Source: Firmicutes bacterium CAG:552
Lineage (GTDB): Bacteria > Bacillota > Clostridia > Christensenellales > Pumilibacteraceae
DNA length: 63,454 nt
Direction of reading: 5' to 3'
Assembly: GCA_000435495.1 (NCBI GenBank)
Contig: FR884033.1
Location: 53,736-117,189, forward strand
The notes under the pieces are model-generated. The model made no database searches. It was not told the DNA's origin and saw only the letters and a list, made by a program, of their open reading frames with translations. Positions 8,671 to 17,016 of the stretch are shown here, in pieces. Within the stretch, counting starts at the first letter, position 1. Each line of letters opens with the position of its first letter. The position numbers and the translations under genes were made by a program.

Positions 8671-8833
8671 TGCCAAACGGCGTTTTTTTGGCTCGCTTAT
8701 ACTTTAGCGACAACTTGACATTGACAACACTTTCTCAAAAAGACTTTGTATATACAGCATTTATTGTAATCGCCTGACTTATCCAAAAAACCTTTACTAT
8801 TCAACGCAAATTGTGAAAAAATCTTATTTATAT

Positions 8834-9592
8834 TCAGTGTATATTAAGTTTTTCGAAATTATAACGAGGTTTACGCATGCTCTTATTCCCATATTCTACA
8901 GCTTCTGTGGGGCAATAGCAAATACAAGCCATGCAATGCGTGCATTCTTTGCCCCAAACCGGTTTTCCTGCCTCGAGCATTATATTATTCATCGGACACT
9001 TCTTTACACACAGACCACATCCGTTGCAATCTGGCTTTACTCGAAACGCCTTGGATTTTACAAACAAGCGATAAAATATAGGATTAACCAAACAACTCAT
9101 AAATCGGTCGATAAGATTATTTCGAGGTGCGGCAAAAGGCCGATGCGATCTAAGACATTCTATAGCCGCATTTATATTCGGCTCGGCAATTTCTACGATT
9201 TCTCTTGCTTTCTCCACCGACGGCACATCAAACATAGCGATATAATTTTCCGGCATTACAATCTGCATGGTTCCCATGTAACGCAAATGCTTTTTTTCTG
9301 CAATAATTCGATTATATTTTGCGGCATTGCCGATTTGAGAGCCGCAATCCATTATAAACCATATATTTTCGGCATCGCAAATTTCGACTTTAAGAAGCCA
9401 ATCGGACACGATTATCGGAATTCGCCAGGCATACGTAGGCACAACAACTATCACATCTCTGCCCGTTCGCTCACACGAATAGTCGTTTGTTCGTATTTTT
9501 TTATTGAGATCAACAATTCCATATTGCATGGCAGCGGCTATTCGTCTTGCAATATATCTGCTGTTACCTGTTCCGGAAAAACAAAAAATCAT
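8834..9592 (-). CDS. EFR1-type flavodoxin/ferredoxin fusion
   Basis: A 252-residue protein. The N-terminal part begins MIFCFSGTGNSRYIA, the FMN phosphate loop of flavodoxins, and continues as a flavodoxin fold to about residue 150. Two [4Fe-4S] motifs follow at about 190-235: CNGCGLCVKKCP and CTHCMACICYCP. This is the EFR1 (EF_0831/AHA_3912 family) layout, presumed electron-transfer proteins of anaerobes; the partner enzyme is unknown. It is a single-gene transcript with its own promoter (9654-9682) and GGAG before the ATG. Confidence 0.85.
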   Translation of the reverse strand: MIFCFSGTGNSRYIARRIAAAMQYGIVDLNKKIRTNDYSCERTGRDVIVVVPTYAWRIPIIVSDWLLKVEICDAENIWFIMDCGSQIGNAAKYNRIIAEKKHLRYMGTMQIVMPENYIAMFDVPSVEKAREIVEIAEPNINAAIECLRSHRPFAAPRNNLIDRFMSCLVNPIFYRLFVKSKAFRVKPDCNGCGLCVKKCPMNNIMLEAGKPVWGKECTHCMACICYCPTEAVEYGNKSMRKPRYNFEKLNIH

Positions 9593-9653
9593 ATTATCGC
9601 TCCGTAATTAAATTTATCGCTTTGTTAGTAAATTGAACTTATTTTCCATGCAA

Positions 9654-9682
9654 ATTTTAACACATCGCTCCTACATTGTCAA
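9654..9682 (-). promoter_or_regulatory. SigA-type promoter of the EFR1 gene
   Basis: TTGACA (9682-9677), 17 bases, TAAAAT (9659-9654), 62 bases before the start codon. Confidence 0.78.
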
Positions 9683-9803
9683 CGCCATGCCGCCTCAGAT
9701 ATTTTTTCTCGGCATAAGTAACGAAAACGATGCAGTCTTTACATGAAAATAAATATCAAAACTATTGATTGGCGCACATACCTTTTTACCAAACAGGTAA
9801 ATT

Positions 9804-9840
9804 ATACAAAAACGGTCTGCAAGCAAAACTTACAAACCGT
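9804..9840 (-). terminator. Intrinsic terminator of the tRNA cluster
   Basis: A 12-bp stem (9812-9823 with 9829-9840, including two G-U pairs) with a 5-base loop is followed on the minus transcript by TTTTTGTAT. It begins 4 bases past the CCA of the last tRNA. Confidence 0.88.
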
Positions 9841-9843
9841 CCA

Positions 9844-9919
9844 TGGTACACCATCAGGGACTCGAACCCTGGACACCCTGATTAAGAGTCAGGTGCTCTA
9901 CCAGCTGAGCTAATGATGC
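9844..9919 (-). tRNA. tRNA-Lys(CTT)
   Basis: Full cloverleaf with anticodon loop CTCTTAA, T-loop GTTCGAGTC and encoded CCA. The first acceptor pair is G-U. Last tRNA of the nine-gene transcript. Confidence 0.95.
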
Positions 9920-9928
9920 TAAAAAAAG

Positions 9929-10003
9929 TGGAGCGGAAGACGAGATTCGAACTCGCGACATTTGCCTTGGCAAGGCAACGCTCTACCACTGAGCCACTTC
10001 CGC
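9929..10003 (-). tRNA. tRNA-Gly(GCC)
   Basis: Acceptor stem GCGGAAG/CTTCCGC, anticodon loop TTGCCAA, encoded CCA. Confidence 0.96.
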
Positions 10004-10024
10004 ATAAAACTTTTTATATTCAAT

Positions 10025-10107
10025 TGGTGCGGATGACAGGACTTGAACCTGCACATCGAAGATACCAGATCCTAAGTCTGGCGCGTCTGCCGTTCCGCCA
10101 CATCCGC
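10025..10107 (-). tRNA. tRNA-Leu(TAG)
   Basis: 83 bases with the long variable arm of a class II tRNA, anticodon loop CTTAGGA, acceptor GCGGATG/CATCCGC and encoded CCA. Confidence 0.95.
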
Positions 10108-10194
10108 TTACTCACGATGCTTGAGTATTATAACAAATGATTTTTCAAAAAGCAAGCATTTTAACTCTGCAATCTGAAAAAATTATAATCTTGA

Positions 10195-10270
10195 TGGTGA
10201 TCCATCCGCGATTCGAACGCGGGACAACTTGATTAAAAGTCAAGTGCTCTGCCAACTGAGCTAATGGACC
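10195..10270 (-). tRNA. tRNA-Lys(TTT)
   Basis: Anticodon loop CTTTTAA, acceptor GGTCCAT/ATGGATC with a G-U pair, encoded CCA. An 87-base spacer separates it from the following tRNA-Leu. Confidence 0.95.
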
Positions 10271-10277
10271 ATAAATC

Positions 10278-10352
10278 TGGCAGGGGTAGTAGGATTCGAA
10301 CCTACGAAATGTCAGAGTCAGAGTCTGATGCCTTACCGCTTGGCTATACCCC
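10278..10352 (-). tRNA. tRNA-Gln(CTG)
   Basis: Anticodon loop CTCTGAC, acceptor GGGGTAT/ATACCCC-like stem, discriminator G and encoded CCA. It lies 12 bases from a second glutamine tRNA with anticodon TTG; the two share the acceptor and D arm and are probably paralogues. Confidence 0.94.
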
Positions 10353-10364
10353 TATAGAATCGTA

Positions 10365-10438
10365 TGGCAGGGGTGGCTGGAATTGAACCAGCGATGCGAA
10401 AGTCAAAGTCTCGTGCCTTAACCGCTTGGCTACACCCC
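10365..10438 (-). tRNA. tRNA-Gln(TTG)
   Basis: Anticodon loop CTTTGAC, acceptor GGGGTGT, encoded GCCA end. The variable loop is one or two bases shorter than in the neighbouring tRNA-Gln(CTG). Confidence 0.94.
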
Positions 10439-10458
10439 TACACTTTCAAAAAAAATAA

Positions 10459-10536
<78 letters not shown>

Positions 10537-10563
10537 ACATGAGAAATGCGGTACTTTAGACTT

Positions 10564-10640
<77 letters not shown>

Positions 10641-10646
10641 TCGTTG

Positions 10647-10720
<74 letters not shown>

Positions 10721-10743
10721 ATAACTGCAACGCAGCGTATATG

Positions 10744-10772
10744 ATAATACCACAGATGAAAAATAAAGTCAA
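10744..10772 (-). promoter_or_regulatory. SigA-type promoter of the nine-tRNA cluster
   Basis: TTGACT (10772-10767), 17 bases, TATTAT (10749-10744). An AT-rich stretch lies just upstream, as expected for a strong stable-RNA promoter. Confidence 0.85.
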
Positions 10773-10881
10773 GAATTTTTAATACGAAATCTAAAAAAAT
10801 ATTTTTTGAACATATTTAAGCTATGTCGCTTATGCGTAAAATTCTATGACAAGCATCGCCCATACATCGGCGGCATTTGTA

Positions 10882-11463
10882 TTACAAATTTTCATCTTCT
10901 ATTATCTTTAGAAGATTTCTTAAGGCTTTTCCCCTATGACTTACCATATTTTTTTGCTCGGCAGTTGCCTGCCCGAATCCAGTCTTAAGCTCGTACGAAT
11001 AAAACAACGGATCATAACCGAATCCCCCGTCGCCCTTAGCTTCTTCCATAATTTCGCCGTCTGTTCTTCCCGTAGCCACGAATTCACCCTTGTCGCATAC
11101 CAATGCGACTGCCGACATAAAGTAAGCAGACCTATCCCTTTTGTCTTTAAGTTCGTTTAGGAGTTTATCGTTGTTTCGCTTATCGTCTCCGTGCGTTCCT
11201 GCAAATCTGGCGGAAAATATGCCCGGCATACCGTTTAGCGCATTTGTCACTATACCGCTGTCGTCTGCAATTGTCGCCTTGTGCGTCAGCTCATATACGG
11301 CTCTGGCTTTGATAAGCGCATTTTCGACAAAAGTTTTACCGATTTCGGCAGGATCACATTCTATACCGACGTCAGAAAGCGAAAAAACAGTATATCCCTT
11401 AAGAATTTCTCTTATTTCTTTAAGTTTATTTTTGTTGTTTGTTGCCGCTATAATCTCTCGCAT
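10882..11463 (-). CDS. rdgB: XTP/dITP pyrophosphatase (RdgB/HAM1)
   Basis: A 193-residue Ham1 protein beginning MREIIAATNNKNKLKEI, the nucleotide-binding TNNxxK motif, with DDSGI, GGFGYDPLFY and SHRGKAL in family order. It hydrolyses non-canonical purine triphosphates to keep them out of DNA. It is the last intact gene downstream of a decayed transporter gene, whose final frame overlaps its start by 38 bp, so it may depend on that gene's promoter at 12380-12408. Confidence 0.95.
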   Translation of the reverse strand: MREIIAATNNKNKLKEIREILKGYTVFSLSDVGIECDPAEIGKTFVENALIKARAVYELTHKATIADDSGIVTNALNGMPGIFSARFAGTHGDDKRNNDKLLNELKDKRDRSAYFMSAVALVCDKGEFVATGRTDGEIMEEAKGDGGFGYDPLFYSYELKTGFGQATAEQKNMVSHRGKALRNLLKIIEDENL

Positions 11464-12342
11464 TGTTCCATTCCCATAGTTTCATATATTTATTGAGGCA
11501 TTTTCTGTCACTGCGAAGTAGATAATTTATTCCGCTTTCGCTCATTAGCAGTGCGCTTCCATCCTCTAACACTTCCATACCTTCTATTTTGTCGAAATCC
11601 AGCGTCACGTCACCTATGTTATAACTTTTTGCAACGGACGAAAGATTCCAGGCTGCGTTAAGCTTTTTTACTCAGAAAAGCAAAACCAATGTCCAAAGGA
11701 AATTCAGCCCCATGCCAAATCCCCTATAACTTTTATTCCGGTAAGAGCAAGCAACCTCATAAATCCGTACGAAAGCAAATACGCTACGATTACAAGGCAA
11801 ATCTATACGGTAAAAATGTCTATGGACTCAGACACAGGCGTTAGATCGAGTTCGACCGCTATCGACTGTTTGCTCAGCACATTCGCTCGACGACGCAAAT
11901 TGCATTTTTTACACACGATATTTAGGTAGATAACGTCTATAACACTTACGACAATAAATCCGATTGAAGCGACTGGCAGACCGAAAGACGCTCCGCCTTC
12001 AAATCCGTAATTCGTCTCGTATTTACTGCTCCGGCTAAGCGCACTTCCGATACTTTGCCCGAATCCCATCGGCAAAATAAGTCCGGTAGCATAAAAATAA
12101 TCAGCTAAAAAATACATAGACAGTGAAACAACAAGTCCGACTATTGCCTGCAACATATAAGAACTTGCCATGATGCGCCGCTTTCGACTATTTTTACCGC
12201 AGAAACTTTCTTCTTGCTTTTTTTCGGTTTTAAGTGCCATTGCAGCAACCCTTAATATTGCGAGTATACCTATTTGCAACAAAAACGTCAACACTCTGTC
12301 ATACGAAAAATTTACCGTTTCTGCCGAAATAATAAAATTCAT
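11426..12342 (-). pseudogene. Broken sodium/glutamate symporter (GltS)-like gene
   Basis: The first frame (12342-11803, 179 residues) holds a first hydrophobic helix, then residues resembling the GltS core: GLILPMGFGQSIGSAL and GFEGGASFGLPVASIGF. It ends at a TAG. The same frame continues after the stop with a membrane helix (ICLVIVAYLLSYGF) and runs into a TGA; a frame change near 11715 would join it to WGLNFLWTLVLLF, which ends at another TGA (11674-11672). That frame reads on without a stop to 11426 as a soluble-looking tail of about 80 residues I cannot assign. Two stops and one frameshift in continuous protein-like sequence indicate decay or assembly error. The promoter at 12380-12408 is intact. 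The GltS assignment is moderate; the tail may belong to something else. Confidence 0.55.
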
Positions 12343-12379
12343 GCGTACTCATACCGCTAAGTTCAAATATTACGATATA

Positions 12380-12408
12380 ATTATAGCACGATGCGCCGTT
12401 AAATTCAA
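12380..12408 (-). promoter_or_regulatory. Promoter upstream of the GltS-like pseudogene and rdgB
   Basis: TTGAAT (12408-12403), 17 bases, TATAAT (12385-12380), with TGC before the -10 as an extended element. Confidence 0.68.
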
Positions 12409-12572
12409 CAAAATCGTGATATATGTATGCTTACAAAAGTCAAATTTTGCACAAAAAACAGGAATTTCGGGATACATAATCGAGTTATCGGTAACATTAT
12501 AAACAAGAAATCGTTTGACAATAATTTACTTAGCTATGCAAAACGAAACATTTGTATTTTTCCTTCTAATAC
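12409..12572. other. Intergenic stretch without a recognisable gene
   Basis: Between the pseudogene promoter and the spoIVA terminator. Open frames here are short, cross into spoIVA antisense and lack ribosome-binding sites. A TTGACA occurs on plus near 12514 but no -10 box follows at a usable distance. Confidence 0.5.
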
Positions 12573-12609
12573 AAAAGGCAGGTACGCCGCTGTGGCGCCC
12601 TTGCCTTTT
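12573..12609 (-). terminator. Intrinsic terminator of spoIVA
   Basis: AAAAGGCA (12573-12580) pairs with TGCCTTTT (12602-12609), with further GG/CC and CGCC/GGCG pairing inside. The A/T ends give a U-run on either strand, so it may work in both directions. It lies 46 bases past the spoIVA stop. Confidence 0.8.
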
Positions 12610-12654
12610 CTAAGGAGTAATATAAATTTGTTGGCGGCTGCAAATAGTAGCACT

Positions 12655-14136
12655 TTAAAGCAGAATACAAATAACGCCGCCTTTACCTTCGTTTATTATT
12701 CGAGATAAAGTTCTGCGCATTTTCTTTTGCGTGTCTTCTCTCATGGAATTCAATTTACTGCTGAGACCTTCATTTACGAGGACATTAAGTGATTTTCCGA
12801 AAATATCCGTTTGCCAAATTCCGTTCGGTTCGTCTTCAAACGATTTAAGCATAGAATTTACCAGCTCTTCGCTTTGCTGCTCTGTCCCCACTATAGGACT
12901 TACGACAGAGTCGATGTCCACTCGCATAATATGCAGTGACGGTGCGGACGCTCGCAATTTTACACCGAATTTGCCCCCTTGTTTAACAATTTCAGGTTCG
13001 TCAAGCGTCATTTCTTCTAACGTGGGAGGCACTACGCCGTATCCGTTTTCACGTACGTCCTCCAACGCCTTTGCCAATCTATCGTATTCCTTTTTTGCCT
13101 TTACAAGTCCTTTTAGCGACGCCATCAGTTCGTAATCGTCGTTCAATTCCATATCGCATTCCTTACTTAAAACGCTGTAAAACAATTTAGGCTCGGCTTG
13201 AATGCTATATCGAACTCGTCCGCATCCGAGTGCCACTTCTTCGCACCTGACGCTTTTAAAATCAGAGTTACCTTCAAAAGCCGAGGTCAGCAACATGTAA
13301 TCGGACATTTTTGTCATATTTTCGCTTGCGGCTGTAATAATAGAAGTCAGTTCGTTTACTATTTCATGTCCGATAGGCAAAGCTCTAATCCACTCGTCGC
13401 ACTCGACTTCTACGTCTTTTAACGGAAATTCCATAAGCACGGTCTTAAAAACGTTTTCGATATCTTGCCCCGTTAAATTAAGAACGTCTAACGGCAATAC
13501 CGCAGCGGAATACTTTTCGCTCAATTCGGCGGCTAATTTTTTTGTTTGTTCGCTATCGGGAACCGTAGAATTCAATATTACGACAAATGGCTTGTTAAGA
13601 GCTATAAGCTCGTTTACGCAACGTTCTTCCGCATCAACGTAGCTTTTGCGGGGAATCTCCGTAGCGATAGAACCGTCGGTAGTCATTACTATTCCTATGG
13701 TAGAATGGTCGGCTATTACTTTTTTGGTTCCGATGTCCGCTGCCTGATTAAACGGCATCTCTTTATCACTCCAAGGCGTCTTAACCATACGTTCTTTATC
13801 GCCTTCGGTTTCGCCCATAGCACCGTCAATAAGATAACCGACGCAATCTATAAGTCTGACGTTAGCCGAGACGGTGTCTCCGAGCGAAACTTTTACCGCT
13901 TCTCCCGGCACGAACTTAGGCTGAGTCGTCATTATAGTCTTTCCGCTTGCGGATTGTGGCAATTCATCTTGCATCCTCGTACGTTCGTTATCGCTCTTGA
14001 CTAAAGGCAGTACAAGCTTCTGCATAAAGTTAGTTATAAAAGTCGATTTTCCCGACCTTACCGGTCCTACCACCCCTATATATATGTCGCCGTTCGTCCT
14101 TTCGCTTATATCTTTATAAACGTCGAATTCTTCCAT
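12655..14136 (-). CDS. spoIVA: Stage IV sporulation protein A, spore-coat morphogenetic ATPase
   Basis: A 493-residue protein, essentially the family length, with a Walker A motif GPVRSGKST near residue 22 and the switch-like LIDCVGYLIDGAMG segment near 98. The extreme C-terminus, GGVICILL, is the conserved hydrophobic end that anchors SpoIVA on the forespore through SpoVM. SpoIVA polymerises by ATP hydrolysis to form the coat basement layer. I start at 14136 (MEEFDVYKDI) because GGAGG lies about 10 bases upstream and the family begins there; the longer frame adds 15 non-family residues. Confidence 0.95.
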   Translation of the reverse strand: MEEFDVYKDISERTNGDIYIGVVGPVRSGKSTFITNFMQKLVLPLVKSDNERTRMQDELPQSASGKTIMTTQPKFVPGEAVKVSLGDTVSANVRLIDCVGYLIDGAMGETEGDKERMVKTPWSDKEMPFNQAADIGTKKVIADHSTIGIVMTTDGSIATEIPRKSYVDAEERCVNELIALNKPFVVILNSTVPDSEQTKKLAAELSEKYSAAVLPLDVLNLTGQDIENVFKTVLMEFPLKDVEVECDEWIRALPIGHEIVNELTSIITAASENMTKMSDYMLLTSAFEGNSDFKSVRCEEVALGCGRVRYSIQAEPKLFYSVLSKECDMELNDDYELMASLKGLVKAKKEYDRLAKALEDVRENGYGVVPPTLEEMTLDEPEIVKQGGKFGVKLRASAPSLHIMRVDIDSVVSPIVGTEQQSEELVNSMLKSFEDEPNGIWQTDIFGKSLNVLVNEGLSSKLNSMREDTQKKMRRTLSRIINEGKGGVICILL

Positions 14137-14167
14137 TAAAAAATGTGCCTCCATAAATTTATACTTA

Positions 14168-14195
14168 TTTATATGCGGCACATCTTAAATTATGA
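14168..14195 (-). promoter_or_regulatory. Possible SigE promoter of spoIVA
   Basis: TCATAAT (14195-14189) and CATATAAA (14175-14168) resemble SigE -35 and -10 elements, but the spacer is 13 bases, one shorter than usual. spoIVA is SigE-controlled in Bacillus. Weak by sequence alone. Confidence 0.4.
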
Positions 14196-14205
14196 AAAAC
14201 TGCTT

Positions 14206-14865
14206 TCAGTTTGTCTCTTCTTTTTTTATTTTTGCATTTGTACGAATCTTTTTAAGCAAATATGTCTTATTTTCACATCCGTTAAACAACCTTTGAATAT
14301 TGGACCAATGTTTAACAACCATAATAACGTACATCGCAAGTACCATTAAAGCGCACTCGAAGTGCCCGCTGCCGATAAGCTGAATCGATGCGGCAATAAG
14401 CGGAGGTGTGATTATTATAAACGAACCTATACATCCTATTTTTGCAATCAATATAAACACAAAGCCGCAAAGCAGCGAAATACCGGTAACAAGCGGATTA
14501 ATTACGAAACAAATTCCTATCGTAGAAGCTATACCCTTTCCGCCTTTAAACTTCATAAAAATCGGGAAAATATGACCGACAACAACGCTTAACGCTCCGA
14601 TGTACAATCCCAAAACTTCTTCTTTGTCAAAGTCGCCTACTATGTACCAACACAGCAAGCAGGCAATCGCTCCTTTCAACGCATCCAACAGCAGCGTAAG
14701 AACTCCGAAAGCAAAACCGTGATTACGAAACATATTCATAGCCCCCGGATTGCCGCTTCCCTCTTTGCGAATATCGCTTTTTAGGATTTTAGAAATTATG
14801 ACGGCGTTGTTCAAACCGCCAAGCAAATATGCAAGCACTGCGGAAATAACTATTTTAAAAACCAT
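14206..14865 (-). CDS. plsY: Acyl-phosphate:glycerol-3-phosphate acyltransferase
   Basis: A 219-residue polytopic membrane enzyme with all three PlsY cytoplasmic motifs: GSGNPGAMNMFR (near 37), GHIFPIFMKFKGGKGIAST (near 98) and KHWSNIQRL (near 186). It makes lysophosphatidic acid, the first step of phospholipid synthesis. It starts immediately at the stop of der, with no gap, so it is coupled to it. The C-terminal 30 residues are a Lys-rich cytoplasmic tail. Confidence 0.95.
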   Translation of the reverse strand: MVFKIVISAVLAYLLGGLNNAVIISKILKSDIRKEGSGNPGAMNMFRNHGFAFGVLTLLLDALKGAIACLLCWYIVGDFDKEEVLGLYIGALSVVVGHIFPIFMKFKGGKGIASTIGICFVINPLVTGISLLCGFVFILIAKIGCIGSFIIITPPLIAASIQLIGSGHFECALMVLAMYVIMVVKHWSNIQRLFNGCENKTYLLKKIRTNAKIKKEETN

Positions 14866-16188
14866 TTATTCTTCCTTTTTGCTGTTATAAACAACTACAA
14901 TAGGCGTTCCCGAAAAATCAAATGCTTTTCGTAAACTGTTTTCCAAATAACGACGATAAGAAAAATGTAAAATCTTTTCGTTATTTACAAAAATAACAAT
15001 TTTCGGCGGATTTACATCCGTTTGTGTAGCATACAAAATCTTAAGTCGTCTGCCGCTCGGCGATGGCGGTTCGTTGACGGAAACGGCTTCTCGTATGACG
15101 TCATTGAGAATACCGGTAGGAATTCTGCGTGAAGCATTTTCGTAAACTTTGTCTATCACGTCGAATATGCGATCAACTCTTTGACCCGTCTTTGCAGAAA
15201 CAAAAATAGGTACGTAATAATCCATAAACGCAAGCTGATTATCCAAAGTTTTTTTATAATCTTCGATAGTATGGGTGTCCTTCTCTACAACATCCCATTT
15301 GTTCATCACTATTATGCAAGGTTTGCCTTCTTCATGTACCATGCCGGCAATTCTGACGTCTTGTTCGCTGATTTCCTCTGATGAATCAAAGATAATCAGC
15401 ACTACGTCTGCGCGCTTTATCGCTGCAATCGAACGCATGACCGAATAACTTTCGACGGTATCGAACTCCACGCCTCTCTTTCGTCTAAGCCCTGCCGTAT
15501 CTATTATAGTATAATTTTTGTCGTTACGAGTAAAAGGCGTATCTACAGCGTCTCTCGTAGTACCGGCAACGTCGGAAACAATGACTCTTTCGTAACCCAG
15601 TATTTTATTTACCATGGACGACTTACCGACATTAGGTCTGCCGACTACGGCAATCTTAATACTGTCGCTTTCGTCCGATTCGATTTTGTCAAAATACTTA
15701 ACTATTTCGTCAAGTAAATCGCCCAATCCCTTTGACTGTTCGGCCGATACGCCGATTGGCTCCCCCAATCCGAGCTGATAAAAGTCGTACACTGCGTCCA
15801 TATTTTCCACGGTAAAGTTATCAAGTTTGTTCACCGCCAAAACTACGGGTTTGTTTACTGTCCTTAGGTAATCGGCAACTTCCATATCCGAAGCCACAAG
15901 ACCTTGTTTTCCGTCTACGAAAAATACTATTACGTCGGCTACGTCTACGGCGATTTCTACTTGTTTTCTTATATGCTTATACATGGCGTCGTCGCTTTTC
16001 AGCTCGATGCCGCCTGTGTCTATCAACGTAAAATTGTACCCCTGCCATTCGGCGTCGGCGTAAATGCGATCTCTCGTAACGCCGGGAAGATCTTTTACGA
16101 TAGATATTCTTTTACCGCAAATTCTATTAAAAAACGTAGATTTACCCACATTGGGTCTACCGACTACGGCAACCAAAGGTTTAGTCAT
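14866..16188 (-). CDS. der: Ribosome-assembly GTPase Der (EngA)
   Basis: A 440-residue protein with two tandem GTPase domains: GRPNVGKSTFFN (near 9) with NKLD, and GRPNVGKSSMVN (near 183) with NKWD, followed by a C-terminal KH-like domain. Der is essential for 50S subunit assembly. AAGGGCG precedes the ATG. Its promoter (16221-16249) is framed by a 12-bp inverted repeat. The der-plsY-spoIVA order is usual in Clostridia. Confidence 0.97.
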   Translation of the reverse strand: MTKPLVAVVGRPNVGKSTFFNRICGKRISIVKDLPGVTRDRIYADAEWQGYNFTLIDTGGIELKSDDAMYKHIRKQVEIAVDVADVIVFFVDGKQGLVASDMEVADYLRTVNKPVVLAVNKLDNFTVENMDAVYDFYQLGLGEPIGVSAEQSKGLGDLLDEIVKYFDKIESDESDSIKIAVVGRPNVGKSSMVNKILGYERVIVSDVAGTTRDAVDTPFTRNDKNYTIIDTAGLRRKRGVEFDTVESYSVMRSIAAIKRADVVLIIFDSSEEISEQDVRIAGMVHEEGKPCIIVMNKWDVVEKDTHTIEDYKKTLDNQLAFMDYYVPIFVSAKTGQRVDRIFDVIDKVYENASRRIPTGILNDVIREAVSVNEPPSPSGRRLKILYATQTDVNPPKIVIFVNNEKILHFSYRRYLENSLRKAFDFSGTPIVVVYNSKKEE

Positions 16189-16206
16189 AACTATGCACGC
16201 CCTTAA

Positions 16207-16256
16207 AAATCTATGGACTTATTTTACCACATAAGTAAAATTTTGTCCATAGATTT
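16207..16256 (-). promoter_or_regulatory. der promoter framed by a 12-bp perfect inverted repeat
   Basis: AAATCTATGGAC (16207-16218) and its exact complement GTCCATAGATTT (16245-16256) enclose a promoter on minus: TGGACA (16249-16244), 17 bases, TAAAAT (16226-16221) with TGG before the -10. A nested TTTTAC/GTAAAA pair lies inside. It begins about 20 bases past the stop of the upstream membrane-protein gene, so the hairpin may also act as its terminator, though the U-run is short. Confidence 0.65.
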
Positions 16257-16275
16257 ACGGCATGTTTTTTTGTGA

Positions 16276-16950
16276 CTATAAAATTTTATTATCAAAAAAT
16301 TCGTCGTATTCGTCCCGACCGCTTTCGGCTTTTAGTGCTTCCTTATTTACTCTGCCGTCACTTACGGTACGTTTTGCGCCTTCTACAGCCTCAAGCATTA
16401 CGCAACCGAACACGCAACCGATTACAAGTGCATCAAAGACTCCTCTCGTGCCCATCGAAAACGCATATCCGCCGAAACCGAATACATAAATGAGGTTTAC
16501 GATAAGATCGCCTAACACTATGCCCATCATAACCGACGCAAGCACTCCGCTGCGGGATCTCGTAATGACGTAAGCCATAATACCGCCCAAAAATCCCACA
16601 ATAAGCGAAGTAGCCAAAATCATGCCTCCGTTTTCGGGCAATATAAGCGAGCGGGTAGCTACCATTATCGCTGAAAATACCAATTCGGCAAAAATAACCT
16701 TTAAAAAGTCACCCCTACGCCATGCAATAACCGAAAAAATAACCGAACCTATAACCGGTACGATAAATCCGCCTATGTTCATACTGAACGAACCTATGGT
16801 TATATTGGGAATAAGCGCTCCCGCAATAAGCAAAAGCGAAACCACAAAGCCTAACCACGGCGCTATCGGCACCCTCTTAAAGAAAGAATCCGCCAAGCCG
16901 AAAAAGGCAAGTATAGCTACTACTACACTTAAAACCAAACCGATTGTCAT
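16276..16950 (-). CDS. Polytopic membrane protein, DUF1614-like
   Basis: A 224-residue protein with about seven hydrophobic segments and a short acidic, charged tail (SGRDEYDEFFDNKIL). The repeated GSFSMNIGGFIVPVIGSV and GFLGGIMAYV segments recall DUF1614 proteins, common in spore formers, but I am not certain. I start at 16950 (MTIGLVL) because GGAGGTAA precedes it by 7 bases; an upstream in-frame ATG has no such site. It lies between a cyclophilin gene and der. Confidence 0.6.
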   Translation of the reverse strand: MTIGLVLSVVVAILAFFGLADSFFKRVPIAPWLGFVVSLLLIAGALIPNITIGSFSMNIGGFIVPVIGSVIFSVIAWRRGDFLKVIFAELVFSAIMVATRSLILPENGGMILATSLIVGFLGGIMAYVITRSRSGVLASVMMGIVLGDLIVNLIYVFGFGGYAFSMGTRGVFDALVIGCVFGCVMLEAVEGAKRTVSDGRVNKEALKAESGRDEYDEFFDNKIL

Positions 16951-17016
16951 AAAAAAATTACCTCCATTAAGTAATGCCATAATGGTAGGTAATTTATAAT
17001 AATTTTATACTTGAAA

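Noticed and set aside
8672..8692. Terminator for the EFR1 gene (GCCAAA/TTTGGC hairpin)
   Set aside because: No U-run follows on the minus transcript, and it lies next to the pepP -35 box; no other terminator was found in this gap.
9913..10140. Plus-strand frame of 75 codons (KTRFELATFALARQR...) across the tRNA genes
   Set aside because: It is the antisense of tRNA-Gly and tRNA-Leu; this type of frame is a well-known false protein call over tRNA clusters.
11672..11674. In-frame TGA read as tryptophan or selenocysteine (recoding)
   Set aside because: Many genes here end in TGA, often as ATGA overlaps, no SECIS-like hairpin follows, and the same region has another stop and a frame break, so decay or error is simpler.
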